From assembly GCA_947044405.1 (NCBI GenBank), contig CAMRHE010000458.1:1337271-1401270 (forward strand): DNA of 64,000 nt, read 5' to 3'. The notes beneath the pieces were generated by a model. The model was not told where the DNA came from and made no database searches. It was given only the letters and a program-made list of their open reading frames with translations. Made by a program: the position numbers and the translations under genes. Of this stretch, positions 21,421-34,507 are shown in pieces; the first letter of the stretch is position 1, and every line of letters starts with the position of its first letter. The stretch is from Leptodactylus fallax (Eukaryota > Chordata > Amphibia > Anura > Leptodactylidae).

Positions 21421-22273
21421 GGCGTAACTTGAAGCTTATGAGTTCCAATGCAAAATATGCAATGAAGCCCCCACTTACCAAGTGCTGTCTATAATACTAG
21501 TGTCTTCTTCCTGTTGTAGAGAAAGTAGACCCATGGATGGTATCCATGTGCTGTACTGCCCAAAACAAAACATTTCAATGAATGAGTCTGGACTGCAAAA
21601 CAGACAGGAATAGGACTTTTCCTGAGTTTTGCCTTTGGGGTCATGGACCCCCACACGAACCTGTGTTAATAAACAGTCTTGTGTATCGGACCATAGAAAA
21701 GAATGGGTCAGTGTGTTATCCATTAAACATATGGATAACACACTTAAAAAGCACAAGGCCGTGTGTTTGTAGCCCTATAAGATCATACACTATTGTTCAT
21801 TTAGTAGGAATTAAGATGTATGCAAAATGAAGAGCCAATGTCAGATCCTGACAGATAGTTTAGCAAATATGGACAAAATCACAAGAGGCAGATAGGGTGT
21901 GTGACTTTATTAGGAAACCGAGTGACTTAAATATGAAAAAATGTGACAAACTGCACCTCAATTGTGGCTAAAAATTGTGGCCCAATATGAGCCAACTAAT
22001 AGGTGGTGTAAATACAGACTAGACAGTCTAAAGAGATTTTTATCCAGCATAAGCCACTGTGAGAAACCTGGCACATTTTTAGACTGCCTAAGTTTGCACT
22101 ATTAGTAACTGCATGCCTATACTAACTTTAGGACTTTTAATACAGTAGGTTATGTCTCTGCAGAACATATGGGGGCAGACTTAATAATCCAAACCAAGAT
22201 TTATATAGTGAAAACTCAGACTTGACAGTTTTCAGCTGTGCCAGCTTGTCACAGTGGATGTGGGTGGAAAATA
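21421..22273. other. No gene recognised; isolated hAT-like end
   Basis: At 21419 'CAGAGGCGTAACTTGAAGC' resembles a hAT terminal repeat of the 11752 family, but no partner with an 8-bp duplication was found. The remainder is repeat-like spacer. Confidence 0.4.
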
Positions 22274-22281
22274 AATCCTTT

Positions 22282-23357
22282 CAGTGGCTTAACGATCGCG
22301 GTCGCAGCAGATGCAACTGTGACTGGACCTGGAGGGGTATGGGGCCCACAGCCAGCTGGAGATGGCCGGGGCCCCGGACCACCATGATAGCGGTTGAGGA
22401 AAGCCTGGTTCCCCCTACCTTTATACATATTGTTAATGGAAAGGGGCCCAAGGTAGGTGACTAAAAATAAGAAATACTTATAGTCACCTCTCCTGGCCTT
22501 CTGACAGTCTTCATCATCCTCTCCTGGACTCTTCTGGCCTGTGAGGTCACACGCCTCAGACATCACTGCTGGGGTTTGTGATTGGGACCCAGAGATCACA
22601 TGTACTTTAGTTGCAGGCAGAGGAGGACCAAAGAAGATGCTAACGAGAGCCAGACGGAGCAAGGATGCCCTGGAGAGGTGAGGTAAGGTGAGTATAAGTG
22701 TTTGTTATTTTTAATCCCCAAAGTATAAATAATAGCACCCAAGCGGAGGGCCAAACCTCACGAATATTCATCGAATTTTGTGGGGTTCTCCTGAAGCAGC
22801 GATAGGGGGGCTCTTGGGAGCATTTTATATTGTGTGGGGACACTGTGGGGAGCATATTATACTGTGTGGGGGCTATTGTGGAGCATATTATACTGTGTGG
22901 GGCCCCTTCACTATTTACATCACACGCCATCTGTTTTATAGCAGCCATGCACTATTATTACAGACTGTAATAACATTGCATGGTGATTATAAAACAGATA
23001 CTGTGCAATGTAAATAGCAAAGGAGTCACAGTGCTCGCAAAAGCACCACAGTACCTTCAAACAGTTGATCAGCAGGGGCCCGAAAGTTGGATCCCCACTG
23101 ATCTCTTACATCTCTTAGACTGTTAGGACCCTCCAGATCAGCTACCAGTATTGTTTACATGCCGGGCGCTGCGCGGCTCACTCACTATATTCTTGATAAC
23201 TGCAGTTGTGGGTAGTAAAGCTGCATCCCTTTCAAGTATCTGAGATACCGCTGCCGCACCCATAACTGTCACTATCAAGAATTCTCTGTAGGGAGGGGGG
23301 TAGGGGGCCCTGGACAAAAGCTTGCATCGGTCCCACAAGACTTTAGTTACACTACTG
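22282..23357. mobile_element. hAT-like non-autonomous element, about 1.08 kb
   Basis: Left end CAGTGGCTTAACGA and right end TTTAGTTACACTACTG (reverse complement CAGTAGTGTAACTAAA) are imperfect inverted repeats of hAT type. The flanks AATCCTTT (22274-22281) and AATCCGGT (23358-23365) match at 6 of 8, consistent with a decayed 8-bp duplication. It contains a short tandem array at 22815-22904. No transposase. Confidence 0.6.
22815..22904 (+). repeat. Short tandem array, ~33 bp unit
   Basis: Three copies of 'ggagcatattatactgtgtg'-type units, related to the minisatellite at 4138-4580. Confidence 0.8.
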
Positions 23358-23374
23358 AATCCGGTTCATCTTTA

Positions 23375-24094
23375 GGCTAAGGCCCCATGTTGCGGAAAAT
23401 CTGCTATTTTGGTTGCAGATTTTGCAGCAGTTTTTTGAGCCAAAGCCCATAGCCTTAGGATATATTCACGTATGTATGTACATATGCCATCCGCATTTAT
23501 TGGGTTTATTTACGTCTGTTATTTTTCATGGACTGTAGGTTTGCAAAAAAATTATGGAGACCAATTCATTTTTTTTCCAATGATAGAGATACACTTGACC
23601 AGTTTGTTACAGGTGTGAAAAACAAATTAACCACGAACAGCACACCATACATAAAAAAGCAGTATGGAGTGCTATCCGGGAATAGCACAGACTGTACACA
23701 TCTGCAAATGCGGACATGTGAACACAGCCTACATGTAGCGAGCCGCAGCCAAATAACGATGCAGCAAAGACCACAGCAGGAAACACATCGCGTTTTTTTT
23801 TTCCACAGCGTTTTCACAGAAAGTCTGCAGCGTTTTCCTCTGTGGATTTTCTATCTCTATTATACCTATATGGAAAATACCAGTGTTTCTATAGGTATGA
23901 TTGACATTCTGCAATTTACAAATACTCATCGATTTTTGAAATTGCCGCATTTCCGCTGTTGATTTTTTTTTCCGCAATGTGTAGATGGGATTAGCCAGAA
24001 TCCCATTCACTTTGCAGGTACTGTAATATACAGCGTTTTTTGCCGTGGCATTTCTGCCGTTGCCAAAACGCTGCATATTTGTGGGGGCCCGACC
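23375..24094. mobile_element. Harbinger-like MITE, 720 bp, with a probable nested insertion
   Basis: TTA at 23372-23374 and 24095-24097 flank ends GGCTAAGGCCCCATG and GGGGGCCCGACC. The right half shares the hallmark 'ggaaaataccagtgtttc' / 'aaagtctgcagcgttttcc' of the family. It is about 330 bp longer than the complete copy at 53586-53958; the excess around 23455-23730 begins 'ttaggatatattcacg' and ends 'catgtgaacacagccta', which looks like another short MITE inside. Confidence 0.7.
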
Positions 24095-24097
24095 TTA

Positions 24098-24784
24098 GAC
24101 TGTTCTTTAAAATCAACCAAAAAACCCCCCAACACACACAGCTTGTCAACCAACAGAGCAATCTCCCCTCCCTTACTCCAATAATGGCTTATCTTATCCC
24201 TACAACCAGAGATGTAGCTGACTCTGACTTTGGAAGGCCCACACTTGTTACCCTCACACATCAACTGCATTGGCGTCTACACGACACCGATACAGTTGAA
24301 ATACATAGTAGAGAAGGAAGTCACTAGGCTTACTTCTCTACTAGTAAGTAGCCCGTATGCCACAAGCCACTTCAGGTCTGTGGCATATGAGCTGCCCTAA
24401 GACCTCTGCATCCTGGCACAGATGTCTTCACGATGATGTCACTGTCCTGAGCCGTCCTCGCCAGAACGCTGAAGTCCTGCTGCTTTCCAGTAAGCAACTG
24501 CAGTGTTGGCAGCAGAGGCTCATTCTTGGGGGATCGGAGGTAGGTGAGCATCATCAACTTTTTTTTTTACTCACTTTGGGCATTTTAATTGGGGGTGGAT
24601 GGGGGGAGGGGTAATACATATAAAAGGTCAATTGGGAGCATTGGGAATTTAGGAAGAGAAGAGACCATAACTAATATAAGGGGTATTAGGGGGTTCTAAT
24701 AAAAGAGGATATAAATTATAGAGAAAGGTCAGTGGGGGCTGTATGAATAAGGGGAAATAATATTAGGGTAGCATTGGGGCAGTA
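24098..24784. other. No gene recognised
   Basis: Contains 'CAGAGATGTAGCTGAC' at about 24211, resembling a hAT end, without a partner. Open frames here are short and motif-less. Confidence 0.4.
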
Positions 24785-24788
24785 TTAA

Positions 24789-24975
24789 AGGGGTTTTTCT
24801 AGGGAATAATAAAGTTTACTGGTAAGGACTGTATTGGACAAATTGGACAGGAGGCAGGGAAGGTGAAACATAAAAAAAAAATACTCACTTGTCCTTGGTG
24901 TCTGCAGCCCTCTGCTGCTGTCTGTTCAGGCACACACACGCCGCTTCCCTGCTACAAGTTCTGATTGGCCTCATA
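24789..24975 (+). mobile_element. TTAA-type MITE fragment
   Basis: TTAA (24785-24788) followed by AGGGGTTTTTCTAGGG. The interior 'aaaatactcacttgtccttgg' through 'ctgattggcct' is shared, inverted, with about 52560-52939. Truncated on the right by the Tc1 element. Confidence 0.6.
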
Positions 24976-26310
24976 GGTAGACCTCAACTAGGAGAGACAA
25001 AATGAGAAAATAAATCCAGAAAATCACATCGTCTGATTTTTAAATAATTTATTTGCAAATTATGGTGGAAAATAAGTATTTGGTCAATAACAAAAGTTCA
25101 TCTCAATACTTTGTTATATATCCTTTGTTGGCAATAACAGAGGTCAAATGTTTTCTGTAAGTCTTCACAAGATTGCTGGTATGTTGGCCCATTCCTCCAT
25201 GCAGATCTCCTCTAGAGCAGTGATGTTTTGGGGCTGTCGCTGGGCAACACGGACTTTCAACTCCCTCCAAAGGTTTTCTATGGGGTTGAGATCTGGAGAC
25301 TGGCTGGGCCACTCCAGGACCTTGAAATGCTTCTTACGAAGCCACTCCTTCGTTGCCCTGGCGGTGTGCTTGGATCATTGTCATGCTGAAAGACCCAGCC
25401 ATGTTTCATCTTCAATGCCCTTGCTGGTGGAAGGAGGTTTGCACTCAAAATCTCACGATACATGGCCCCATTCATTCTTTCATGTACATGGATCAGTCGT
25501 CCTAGTCCCTTTGCAGAGAAACAGGCCCAAAGCATGATGTTGCCACCCCCATGCTTCACAGTAGGTATAGTGTTCTTTGGATGCAACTCAGCATTCACTC
25601 TCCTCCAAACACGACGAGTTGTGTTTCTACCAAACAGTTCTACTTTGGTTTCATCTGACCATATGACATTCTCCCAATACTCTTCTGTAACATCCAAATG
25701 CTCTCTAGCAAACTTCAGATGGCCCAGATATGTACTGGCTTAAGCAGGGGGACACGTCTGGCACTGCAGGATCTGAGTCCCTGGCGGTGTAGTGTGTTAC
25801 TGATGTTAGCCTTTGTTACGTTAGTCCCAACTTTCTGCAGGTCATTCACTATGTCCCCCCGTGTGGTTCTGGGATTTTTGCTCACCGTTCTTGTGATCAT
25901 TTTGACCCCACGGGGTGAGATTATCAGTGGTCTTGTATGTCTTCCATTTTCTAATTATTGCTCCCAAAGTTGATTTATTCACACCAAGCTGCTTGCCTAT
26001 TGCAGATTCAGTCTCCCAGCCTGGTGCAGGTCTACAATTTTGTTTCTGGTGTCCTTCCACAGCTCTTTGGTCTTCACCATAGTGGAGTTTAGAGTGTGAC
26101 TGTTTGAGGTTGTGGACAGGTGTCTTTTATACTGATAACAATTTCAAACAGGTGCCATTACTACAGGAAATGAGTGGAGGACAGAGGAGCCTCTTAAAGA
26201 AGAAGTTACAGGTCTGTGAGAGCCGGAAATCTTGCTTGTTTGTAGGTGACCAAATACTTGTTTTCCACTATAATTTGCAAATAAATTCTTAAAAAATCAG
26301 ACAATCCTCT
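24976..26310 (-). mobile_element. Tc1-like transposon, minus strand
   Basis: Inverted subterminal repeats are clear: 'ttatttgcaaattatggtgg' with 'aataagtatttggtca' at 25050-25085 is mirrored by 'tgaccaaatacttgttttcc' with 'ataatttgcaaataaattc' at 26248-26290. The left outer end extends to about 24976 and the right outer end is shorter, so exact TA ends were not fixed. It encodes a broken transposase. Confidence 0.85.
25103..26080 (-). pseudogene. Tc1 transposase, frameshifted
   Basis: The start ATG is at 26080 (MVKTKELW...). The N-terminal DNA-binding part includes SAIGKQLGVNKSTLGAIIRK. The catalytic domain has [15 protein letters not shown] with the first Asp, [13 protein letters not shown], and VFQHDNDP with the second Asp. 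Directly after DNDP, near 25370, the frame shifts so that the PDLNPIE region is out of frame. The C-terminus KTYRKHLTSVIANKG is again readable to 25103. At least three frame changes (around 25900, 25710 and 25370). The length of about 326 codons fits Tc1. It is inactive. Confidence 0.9.
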
Positions 26311-26838
26311 TTCAAACATGCAAATCACAGGATTGGGTTTTCACAAATATAATATGTAAGATAAAATGTAACCTTTAATGATATAGATTAAAATGAATGC
26401 CAAACATACAGCTACATTACACTGAGATACCCATAGTCCCTATAAATACCCCATAGATAAATATGGACTTTAGAGACTTTAGAGACCAATAAATATACTC
26501 TTATATACTCTTATATTGGAACTGATAGCATTCATCAGTCCCCCACTGAAAAGGAGCAAATACATAAATGTTCTCTTAAAGATTGCTAATACCCTTACTA
26601 GTCCTATAAATGAAAGTGGAATATAGCTCGCTAGATAATAAGCTAATAAACAGATAATACTGCAGATATAAATAAGCGGCAAACACAATATAATGTAAAT
26701 AACTTGAAATCCCCACATAAAATTAGTAGATGACATTATACATAGGCCTAAAAAGGGGACTATATTGCAATCACACCATAAACTGCATATGTATTACTTA
26801 CTGTATACTCATAATGACATCACCCGGCTACACATAAG
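26311..26838 (-). other. 3' untranslated part of the minus-strand PLE; no gene
   Basis: AT-rich sequence 3' of the GIY-YIG domain below. Tandem 'actcttatat' occurs at about 26498-26515. A lone TCATCAG at about 26533 (minus CTGATGA) lacks a following GAAAC, so it is not called as a ribozyme. No pLTR arm is recognised. Confidence 0.45.
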
Positions 26839-28149
26839 TCAAATGAGTGGGACAAAAGAAATGGCCTCATTCAAGCCCAGAGGTTTAATGGACTTGAATT
26901 TAAATATCCATTGGGCTTCTTTGCATAATATAGCCCTGTCCCAGTCCCCACCTCGTATTGACTTATGTACTCGCTCCAGACCTTGAAATTTGATCGAAAA
27001 AACGTCACCGCCATGATACTCCCATATGGGATTAGCAACTGGGGTATCCCTTCTATGTACGATGTCTCCGACGTGGTCCAAGATGTGCCTCCGTAATTGT
27101 CTCTTAGTCTTGCCCACATAATTTAGTGGGCAAGAACAGGACACAACATAGACCACGCCTTTGGTTGAACAGTTTATGAACTCTAATATTAAAGTCCTGT
27201 CCAGTGGCATGAGCCCTAACCGAAGATCCCTTCAATATATACACACAGGCCCTGCAAGTACCACACTTAAAGGTGCCAGGTATGCGGGCCGCTCCCAGCC
27301 AAGTAAGGGAAGACTTCATAGGTGACAAATGGCTATGTGTAATCCAGTCACCAAGATTCCTCCCTCTACGGTAGGTGATCGACGGTCTTGAATGAATGAC
27401 ATCATATAGGTCTGGATCTTGTCTAAGTATGTCCAATACATATGGAACACATCCAAGATCTCTATAGATTTGGTGTCATAAGTCCCAATCATGCATATTG
27501 ATTTTGAAGACCGATCCCGTCGTCTGGGTATCAACAAGGACTCTCTTGGAGTAGTTCTAGCCAACTCACAGGCTTCAGTCAATAAAGTCCTAGGGTACCC
27601 CCTGGCACTAAATCTCTCAATAAGAAGTTTGCTTTGAGTTTCATAATCATTGTCCAAGGAGCAGTTCCTCCTAACACGGAGGAACTGCCCCTTAGGGATA
27701 CCCCTTTGCAATGATGGGAGATGGTGACTATCCCACCTTAAACGGGAGTTCGTGGCGGTCTCTTTCCTGTATAAGGTGGTACTGCGTGTCCCCTCATCAG
27801 TAATATTAATGACCACATCCAAAAATGGAACAGATCTCGGGTGAATAAAGGACTTAAAGCGGAGATTAAGATCATTGGTATTGAGAGCAATAGTGAATTC
27901 TTAAAACAAATTGGAGGGACCCGACCATACAATTAGTATGTCATCAATGTATCTTAGCCAAACTATGATACATGATGTAAATTTCTCATAGCGGTCACTA
28001 AAAACTAGGCGCTTCTCCCACCACCCCAAAAAAATGTTAGCATAAGTCGGTGCGGCGGGGCTCCCCATTGCAGTGCTCCGCCGCTGGTGGAAGAAGCGCC
28101 CGTTAAACAAAAAGGAATTGTGGGTCAAAGTGAATTGTAATAATTCCAT
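26839..28149 (-). pseudogene. Penelope-like element, 5'-truncated RT and GIY-YIG endonuclease
   Basis: Only the C-terminal half survives. From 28149 the RT palm reads STAMGSPAAPTYANIFLGWW and the catalytic VWLRYIDDILIVW, then a frame break near 27905 (poly-T/A 'aattcttaaaac'). The thumb-like region continues (PKGQFLRVRRNC), followed by the Cys-rich linker TFKCGTCRACVYI and, after a further frame break near 27170, GVVYVVSCSCPLNYVGKTKR (GIY-YIG) and the conserved tail QWIFKFKSIKPLGLNEA ending at 26839. It is clearly the same family type as the element at 13.3-16.4 kb but diverged. 5' truncation at 28150 is where the plus-strand LINE begins. Confidence 0.9.
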
Positions 28150-28154
28150 AACAA

Positions 28155-29916
28155 ATGCGTTGTTTCAAACATGCTGTTATAAACCCTCTATTGAAGAAAT
28201 CCTCCCTTGACCCGTCCTGTGCTGATAACTATCGACCTGTCTTTAACCTCGCTTTCATCTCCAAAATCTTGGAATGCTTGGTCTATTCTCGTTTAATCCG
28301 CTATCTTTCTGCTAACTCTCCTCTTGACCCCTTACAATCTGGCTTCCGCACTCTGGACTCTACTGAAACGGCCCTCACAAAAGTCTCCAATGATCTCCTG
28401 ACGGCTAAATCCAAAGGTGACTTCTCTCTTCTCATTCTTCTAGATCTCTCAGCAGCATTTGACACTGTTGACCATAAACTCCTCCTCACTATGCTCCGCT
28501 CTGTCGGCCTCACGGACACTGTGCTCTCCTGGTTCTCCTCTTATCTCTCTGACCGCACTTTCTGTGTATCATTTGCGGGCTCTGTTTCTTCCCCTTTCCG
28601 TTGGGGTTCTTCAGGGCTCGGCCCTAAGCCCCCTACTCTTCTCTTTCTACACAGCCCCCATTGGACAAACCATCACCAGATTTGGCTTTGGGTAACATCT
28701 TTATGCTGATGACACCTAATTATATATGTCATCCCATGACATCACCCCTGCACTAATACAGAACACCAGTGACTGTCTCTTTGCTGTCTCAAATATCATG
28801 TCTTCACTCTATCTGAAACTGAATCTCTCAAAGACTGAACTACTGCTGTTTCCAGATCTTTGCCTGATATCTCCTTTGCAGTCTCTGGCCTTACCATAAC
28901 TCCTAGGCAGTATGCCTGCTGCTTCAGGGTTATGTTTGACTCAGACCTTTCCTTCACCCCCCATATCCAATCACTCGCACGCTCATGTCATCTCCACCTC
29001 AAAAACATCTCCAGAATCTGACCTTTCCTTACCACAGATACACTAAAGACACTTATTGTTGCTCTCATTCACTCTCGCCTTGACTACTGTAACTCCTGAC
29101 TAATCGGTCTTCCCCTTACTAAAGTCTCCCCTCTACAATCTATTCTGAATGCGGCAGCCAGGCTCATCTATCAGTCTAGATGCTACAGCGATGCCTCTAG
29201 TCTGTGTCGGTCACTACATTGGCTGCCTATTCAATACAGTATACAATATAAACTTATCACCCTCATCCACAAGGCTCTCCAGAATGCGGCACCTCCCTAC
29301 ATTTCCTTCTGTTTATCACCCAACCCGTGCTCTCCATTCACTCAATGCCCTAAGGCTAACATTCTCTATTAAATCAGAACCTCACATGCTCGTATACAAG
29401 ACTTCTACCGAGTTGCACCACTTCTCTGGAATGCCCTATCCCGGACTATCAGATTAACCCCCAATTTCCACAGCTTTAAGCGTAAACTAAAGACATATCT
29501 TTTCAGACAGGCCTATCACAACTCCTAATGTAAACCCTTCCGTAGTTAGAAATCCTAAAATGAACCCTCCTTTGTTCACGCTCCCGCATTACCTCACAGG
29601 ATATGATGCCATATCAGACTAACTTTACATGTCCAGGCACCGTCTGCACATTAAAAGACATGACTGGTGACGGCTCATACAGCTTTATATATGTGTAATG
29701 ACAGTAAACTCTATTACAAAATGTCTGACCATTGTATAAGCAATGCTACCCCTGCTACCTCTTGTGTCACCTCCTCTACCTCATAGATTGTAAGCTCTTG
29801 CCCTCAGTCCCAGTGTGTGAATTGAATATTTCTTTGTAATGTATCTTTTTTGTCTGTACTTGAACCCTACAAATTGTACAGTGCTGCGGAATATGTTGGC
29901 GTTATATAAATAAGAT

Positions 29917-29948
<32 letters not shown>
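28155..29948 (+). mobile_element. L2-type LINE, 5'-truncated
   Basis: Begins in the RT domain and ends in a 3' tail 'gctgcggaatatgttggcg' followed by 'ttatataaataag' and (ATT)n, the usual terminal microsatellite for L2/CR1-group LINEs. The 5' boundary coincides with the truncation of the opposite-strand PLE. Target duplications were not identified. Confidence 0.8.
28163..29520 (+). pseudogene. L2-type LINE reverse transcriptase, C-terminal part, broken
   Basis: The RT fingers and palm are readable: [30 protein letters not shown], then the palm motif [19 protein letters not shown] with its catalytic Asp and [12 protein letters not shown]. Near 28605 the frame shifts ([16 protein letters not shown] is in another frame). 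The YADD motif follows as 'tatgctgatgacacc' at about 28701 (YADDT). Downstream blocks encode the L2-like C-terminus ('..NAAARLIYQSRCY..SLHWLPIQY'), with several stops. The endonuclease domain is missing. L2 or a close CR1-group clade fits best. Confidence 0.85.

Positions 29949-29949
<1 letters not shown>
29919..29949 (+). repeat. (ATT)n microsatellite at LINE 3' end
   Basis: About nine ATT units directly following the LINE tail. Confidence 0.95.
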
Positions 29950-29950
<1 letters not shown>

Positions 29951-31082
29951 ATCTGCCCTCTTTGTTATTGCTATATGGACAAGGTTTACTATGCATTTAA
30001 AGAAATCTGACTGTTTTTACATTGTATTTAGTATCCCAGGATTGATTTGCAATAATATGCACATGGACCCTAGATCATTTTTATCTTCTTGAGATAAATG
30101 TCAGGGACAGAGTAACTTCATCTTTATCTATCAAGCTTTTATTTTTCTGTCCAGTGTCCAGAATTTTATTTCTGATATCATTATCAAGTAGTTTGTGTCT
30201 TATTAAAAAAACATTAATTCCAGCTGTGATCCAATTACCTCTGTCAATTGATTTACTACTTTATTGTGAGTTATGAGACTAGAGAGAATTTACTATATTA
30301 GGTGCCTAATTTAATTGCACTTGGCTTTATATAAAGATGTGTGGAATAAACATAATTATAAGTGGCAATAAAGATATTATTGTCACCTTGGGACTTGACA
30401 AATGGTGGTCCCACACTGACAAAATTTATTGTAACCAAAAAATATTAATGTTCATCATTAAATTATTAATTTGTACAGAAATGTAGTTATTTTAACAAAA
30501 CAGTTCATGTACACAAATTGACAGTGCTATTTTGATCAGAAGAAACACATTTTTGTGAACTTATGAAAGCAAATAGCCAGAAGTCTGCTGTACCTGACAT
30601 GCCTTTAACAATATGACACCTATCATACACATATTTATTTATTCATACTAAACAGCCAGATTTGTCCCATTGTCTTTTGAAGTCAAATCCAGGTGTGGAT
30701 CATAAAGGGTAAGAACCTATAAAGAACAGATAGTTTTGAAAAACAGAATAAAAAACCTGAACATATATCATTACCCTAACATGTTTTTTTTAAAGCTTTT
30801 AAGCCTTATTCACATTACATGTGTCCATTGACATGGCCTATCTGTCCATTTTTAAGTGGTATCCCTTTTGGATATGTTTTTAATGGGCTGTTAAAAAACT
30901 GATTTTCATTGGTCATTTTTTTACCCAACCTTCTGATTCATTTTAACAAACATAACTTGGACATTGATACGATTCTAAATTTGTTAAAAATGGACCTATT
31001 GAAATCTGTTAGGCTCATGTGTACATCAAAACTTTCTATTAAAGTTTTAACAATCATATGTAGCATGCCCACAAAAAAATCA
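29950..31082. other. No gene recognised
   Basis: AT-rich spacer without convincing coding signal or element ends. Confidence 0.5.
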
Positions 31083-31084
31083 TA

Positions 31085-31960
<876 letters not shown>

Positions 31961-31962
31961 TA

Positions 31963-32522
31963 TATAATATATTACTATAACAGTAATTTTCCCCTATCCC
32001 AATATTACAACTTAAATACTCATAATAGCAAACCAAGAAAACCGTGGCACAATAACTTTTCTTTTTTTCCTATATCTCTAGCCAGTATCTCTTCCATCCT
32101 CATCAAATAATTAATCTTATCTATATATTCTTGTTTGGTAAGGTTTATTGTAGATTTGCAATGTCTAGGAATTATTGATATAACAAATGTAAAAAAAAAA
32201 AATAAGAAAAAAATACCCTTCTTTATGCTTGAAATAGCAGGCTTATCTTTGGACATGTCCTCATTGAGGTAAATTGTACAGATAAAAAGTACTTTCCCAT
32301 AAGTGATAAAGCAACTGTCACTCCTGCTAAATATGTAACATAGATCCATTGGTTGTATTACACCTCCAATGTAAACAAAGTATTGGAATCCTAGAGGTCC
32401 AGTTTGAACCAAGGTTTAACCACAAAGCAGTCCTATATGAACAGAGACTAAGGTTCTAATCCCATAAAATATAACGTTTAATACAGATTCACTAAATATT
32501 TATACTGGTGAACGTGGTGAGA
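31963..32522. other. No gene recognised
   Basis: AT-rich spacer. A 130-codon minus-strand frame (32020-32412) is Phe/Ile-rich and lacks motifs. Confidence 0.5.
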
Positions 32523-32526
32523 TTAA

Positions 32527-33432
32527 CCACTTCCGTACCGCCCATAGACTATATACGTCCAGAAGGAATTCAGCAACTGCACAAAATTGTGCAGCTGCTG
32601 AAACGGGGAGCCAGCTGTAACTTCAGCCGGAGCTCCCATAGAGAAGGCAGGGAAGGTTTATTACCTTCCCTGCCATCCCGATCGCCGTGTATGCAGTGCT
32701 CAATGAGCGCTGTATACAGTGCTATGGGCACCGCCATCTTGCAGCTCCCCTCTGACCCGGCAGACATGTGATCCGCTGGGATCAGCATTTGTTAGAGCTG
32801 CTGGGTCCTACAGGACCCAGATCAGCTCTATAGTTATGTGAAAGCAACGTGCAGGAGGCTGCATTCCTCCTGCAACTGGGGCTAAAAGTACCAGCCCCAG
32901 TTACAGGGAAAATCAGCCTCCCCAACCCAAAAAAAAAGTCATCAGATGTCCCCAAAGGTCTATTATGACCTTATGGGGACACAATGTAAAAAAAATAAAT
33001 AAAAAAAAATGTATAGAAAAGTAAAAAAAAAAATTGTAAATAAAATAATTAAAAAAATAAATAAAATAATACGCCAATAAAACGCCCTTATTACAGGTTA
33101 TAGCCCCACCCCCGACGACACTATAAAAAATAAAAATCACCGTAACGGAGAGGAAAAACTATTTTATAAAGTTTTTTAGTAGCACTTTGTGTTATTAAAT
33201 AAAAAAAAAAATGAAAAGTGAAAAACAGACACGTTTTCCCTCTTCTTTTGTTTATATTTTCCCGGATATAAAAAAAAACACATGCAGAAATCAAAACAAC
33301 ATAAAAATAAAGCCCTATGTGTCACCGAAAAAAGACGCAGAAATTAGCTGAATAACGCAAATTATAAAAATGTTATAGCCTTCCAAAACCGCACATACAA
33401 AAAACTTGAAAATGTGTCTGGTATGGAAGTGG
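32527..33432. mobile_element. TTAA-type non-autonomous element, 906 bp
   Basis: TTAA at 32523-32526 and 33433-33436 flanks inverted ends CCACTTCCGTACC and GGTATGGAAGTGG (12 of 13 match). The left half is GC-rich and the right half very A/T-rich. No transposase. A TTAA duplication fits piggyBac or Kolobok machinery. Confidence 0.8.
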
Positions 33433-33522
33433 TTAAAAACCCAGTAACTATTCTCTAATTTGTAAACAGAGGGAACAAAATAGTGATTCTCTCTCATGGA
33501 AGATATCTCTCTTTATCCCTTA

Positions 33523-34144
33523 GGGGGCTTTCACACTACCGTTGGTGACCGTCAGTAGTGTCCATTGCTATTGTCCGTTACAAGATTTTAGCATCGGACA
33601 CTAGCTGAACCGTCAGAAATCCGTTAAAATTTTCATTCATTTCAATGGGTTTTTATATTGTGTCCGTTAGTGTCCGTTAGTGTCGGTTTGTGTCCGTTTA
33701 CACCCAATCCGTCAGAAGTCCATTATTTTTTCGCGGACAAAAAATCCTACATGCAGGACTTTTTGTCCGTTTGAAAAAACGGATTCTTGACAGACAGCAA
33801 GTGTCCGTTATTTTTTTAACATTGAAGTCTATGGGTAACAGACTTATAACGGACAGTAACTGATAGCCATCACTTACTGTCCGTTATTTTATGTCCGTTT
33901 TTTTCCTGCGCATGATCAGAAAGCAGAAAAAAAAAGGACAGTGTTAAAAAAACGGACACTAACTGATGCTAATGTGTCCGTTTTTTTTAACTAATCCATT
34001 AATTGGATCAGTTAAAAAAACGGACACATTAACATCAGTTAGTGTCCGTTAATGTCTGTTATGATAGGTGTCCGTTTTTTTTTGTTTTTCTCTTTTTTAA
34101 CGGACACTATCAGAACGGGCATCAACGGTAGTGTGAACCCTGCC
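33523..34144 (+). mobile_element. Harbinger-like MITE, 622 bp (copy 1)
   Basis: TTA at 33520-33522 and 34145-34147. Ends GGGGGCTTTCACACTACCGT and ACGGTAGTGTGAACCCTGCC. The interior is built from many copies of 'tgtccgtta' in both orientations and a central palindrome around 33960-34045 ('aacggacacatt'). An inverted copy lies at 47824-48461. Confidence 0.85.
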
Positions 34145-34507
34145 TTACTATCATTATATTCAAGCTGTCTACAATTGTAGCAGTGTCTATTTATTTTGCA
34201 TTGTGGTTACACCTCCAACATATTTCAGATTATGATGCTAACATTCTGTGAAACAGTAAATGGCAAATATACCAACAAGACAAGTTTTTACAGTTCTTTT
34301 TTTGTCTAGAGCATTGGCAATTTATGTGTAAATAAAAAAGTTTTACACCAGTCTGCATCAGAAATGTATATTCCGGGGGCGTGGTCTAGCTGCCGAGTGG
34401 AATGGTCGCAGTTTGAGAGATCTCTTGGTCACCATACCGACTTCACAGCGACAGCACCTCGCGAACGTTTAGTACTGGTTCTGGTCCTATACAGTATTTA
34501 CCCCAGC

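Noticed and set aside
26533..26560. CTGATGA on the minus strand near the second PLE
   Set aside because: No GAAA follows at a suitable distance, so the hammerhead core is incomplete.
33523..34144. Regular short repeats resembling a CRISPR array
   Set aside because: Units are irregular, occur in both orientations, and sit within a MITE with TTA duplications in a vertebrate-type genome.
34364..34507. Upstream ATG extending LINE ORF1 by 48 codons
   Set aside because: It lies in the target duplication, outside the element; the ATG at 34508 opens the LINE protein.
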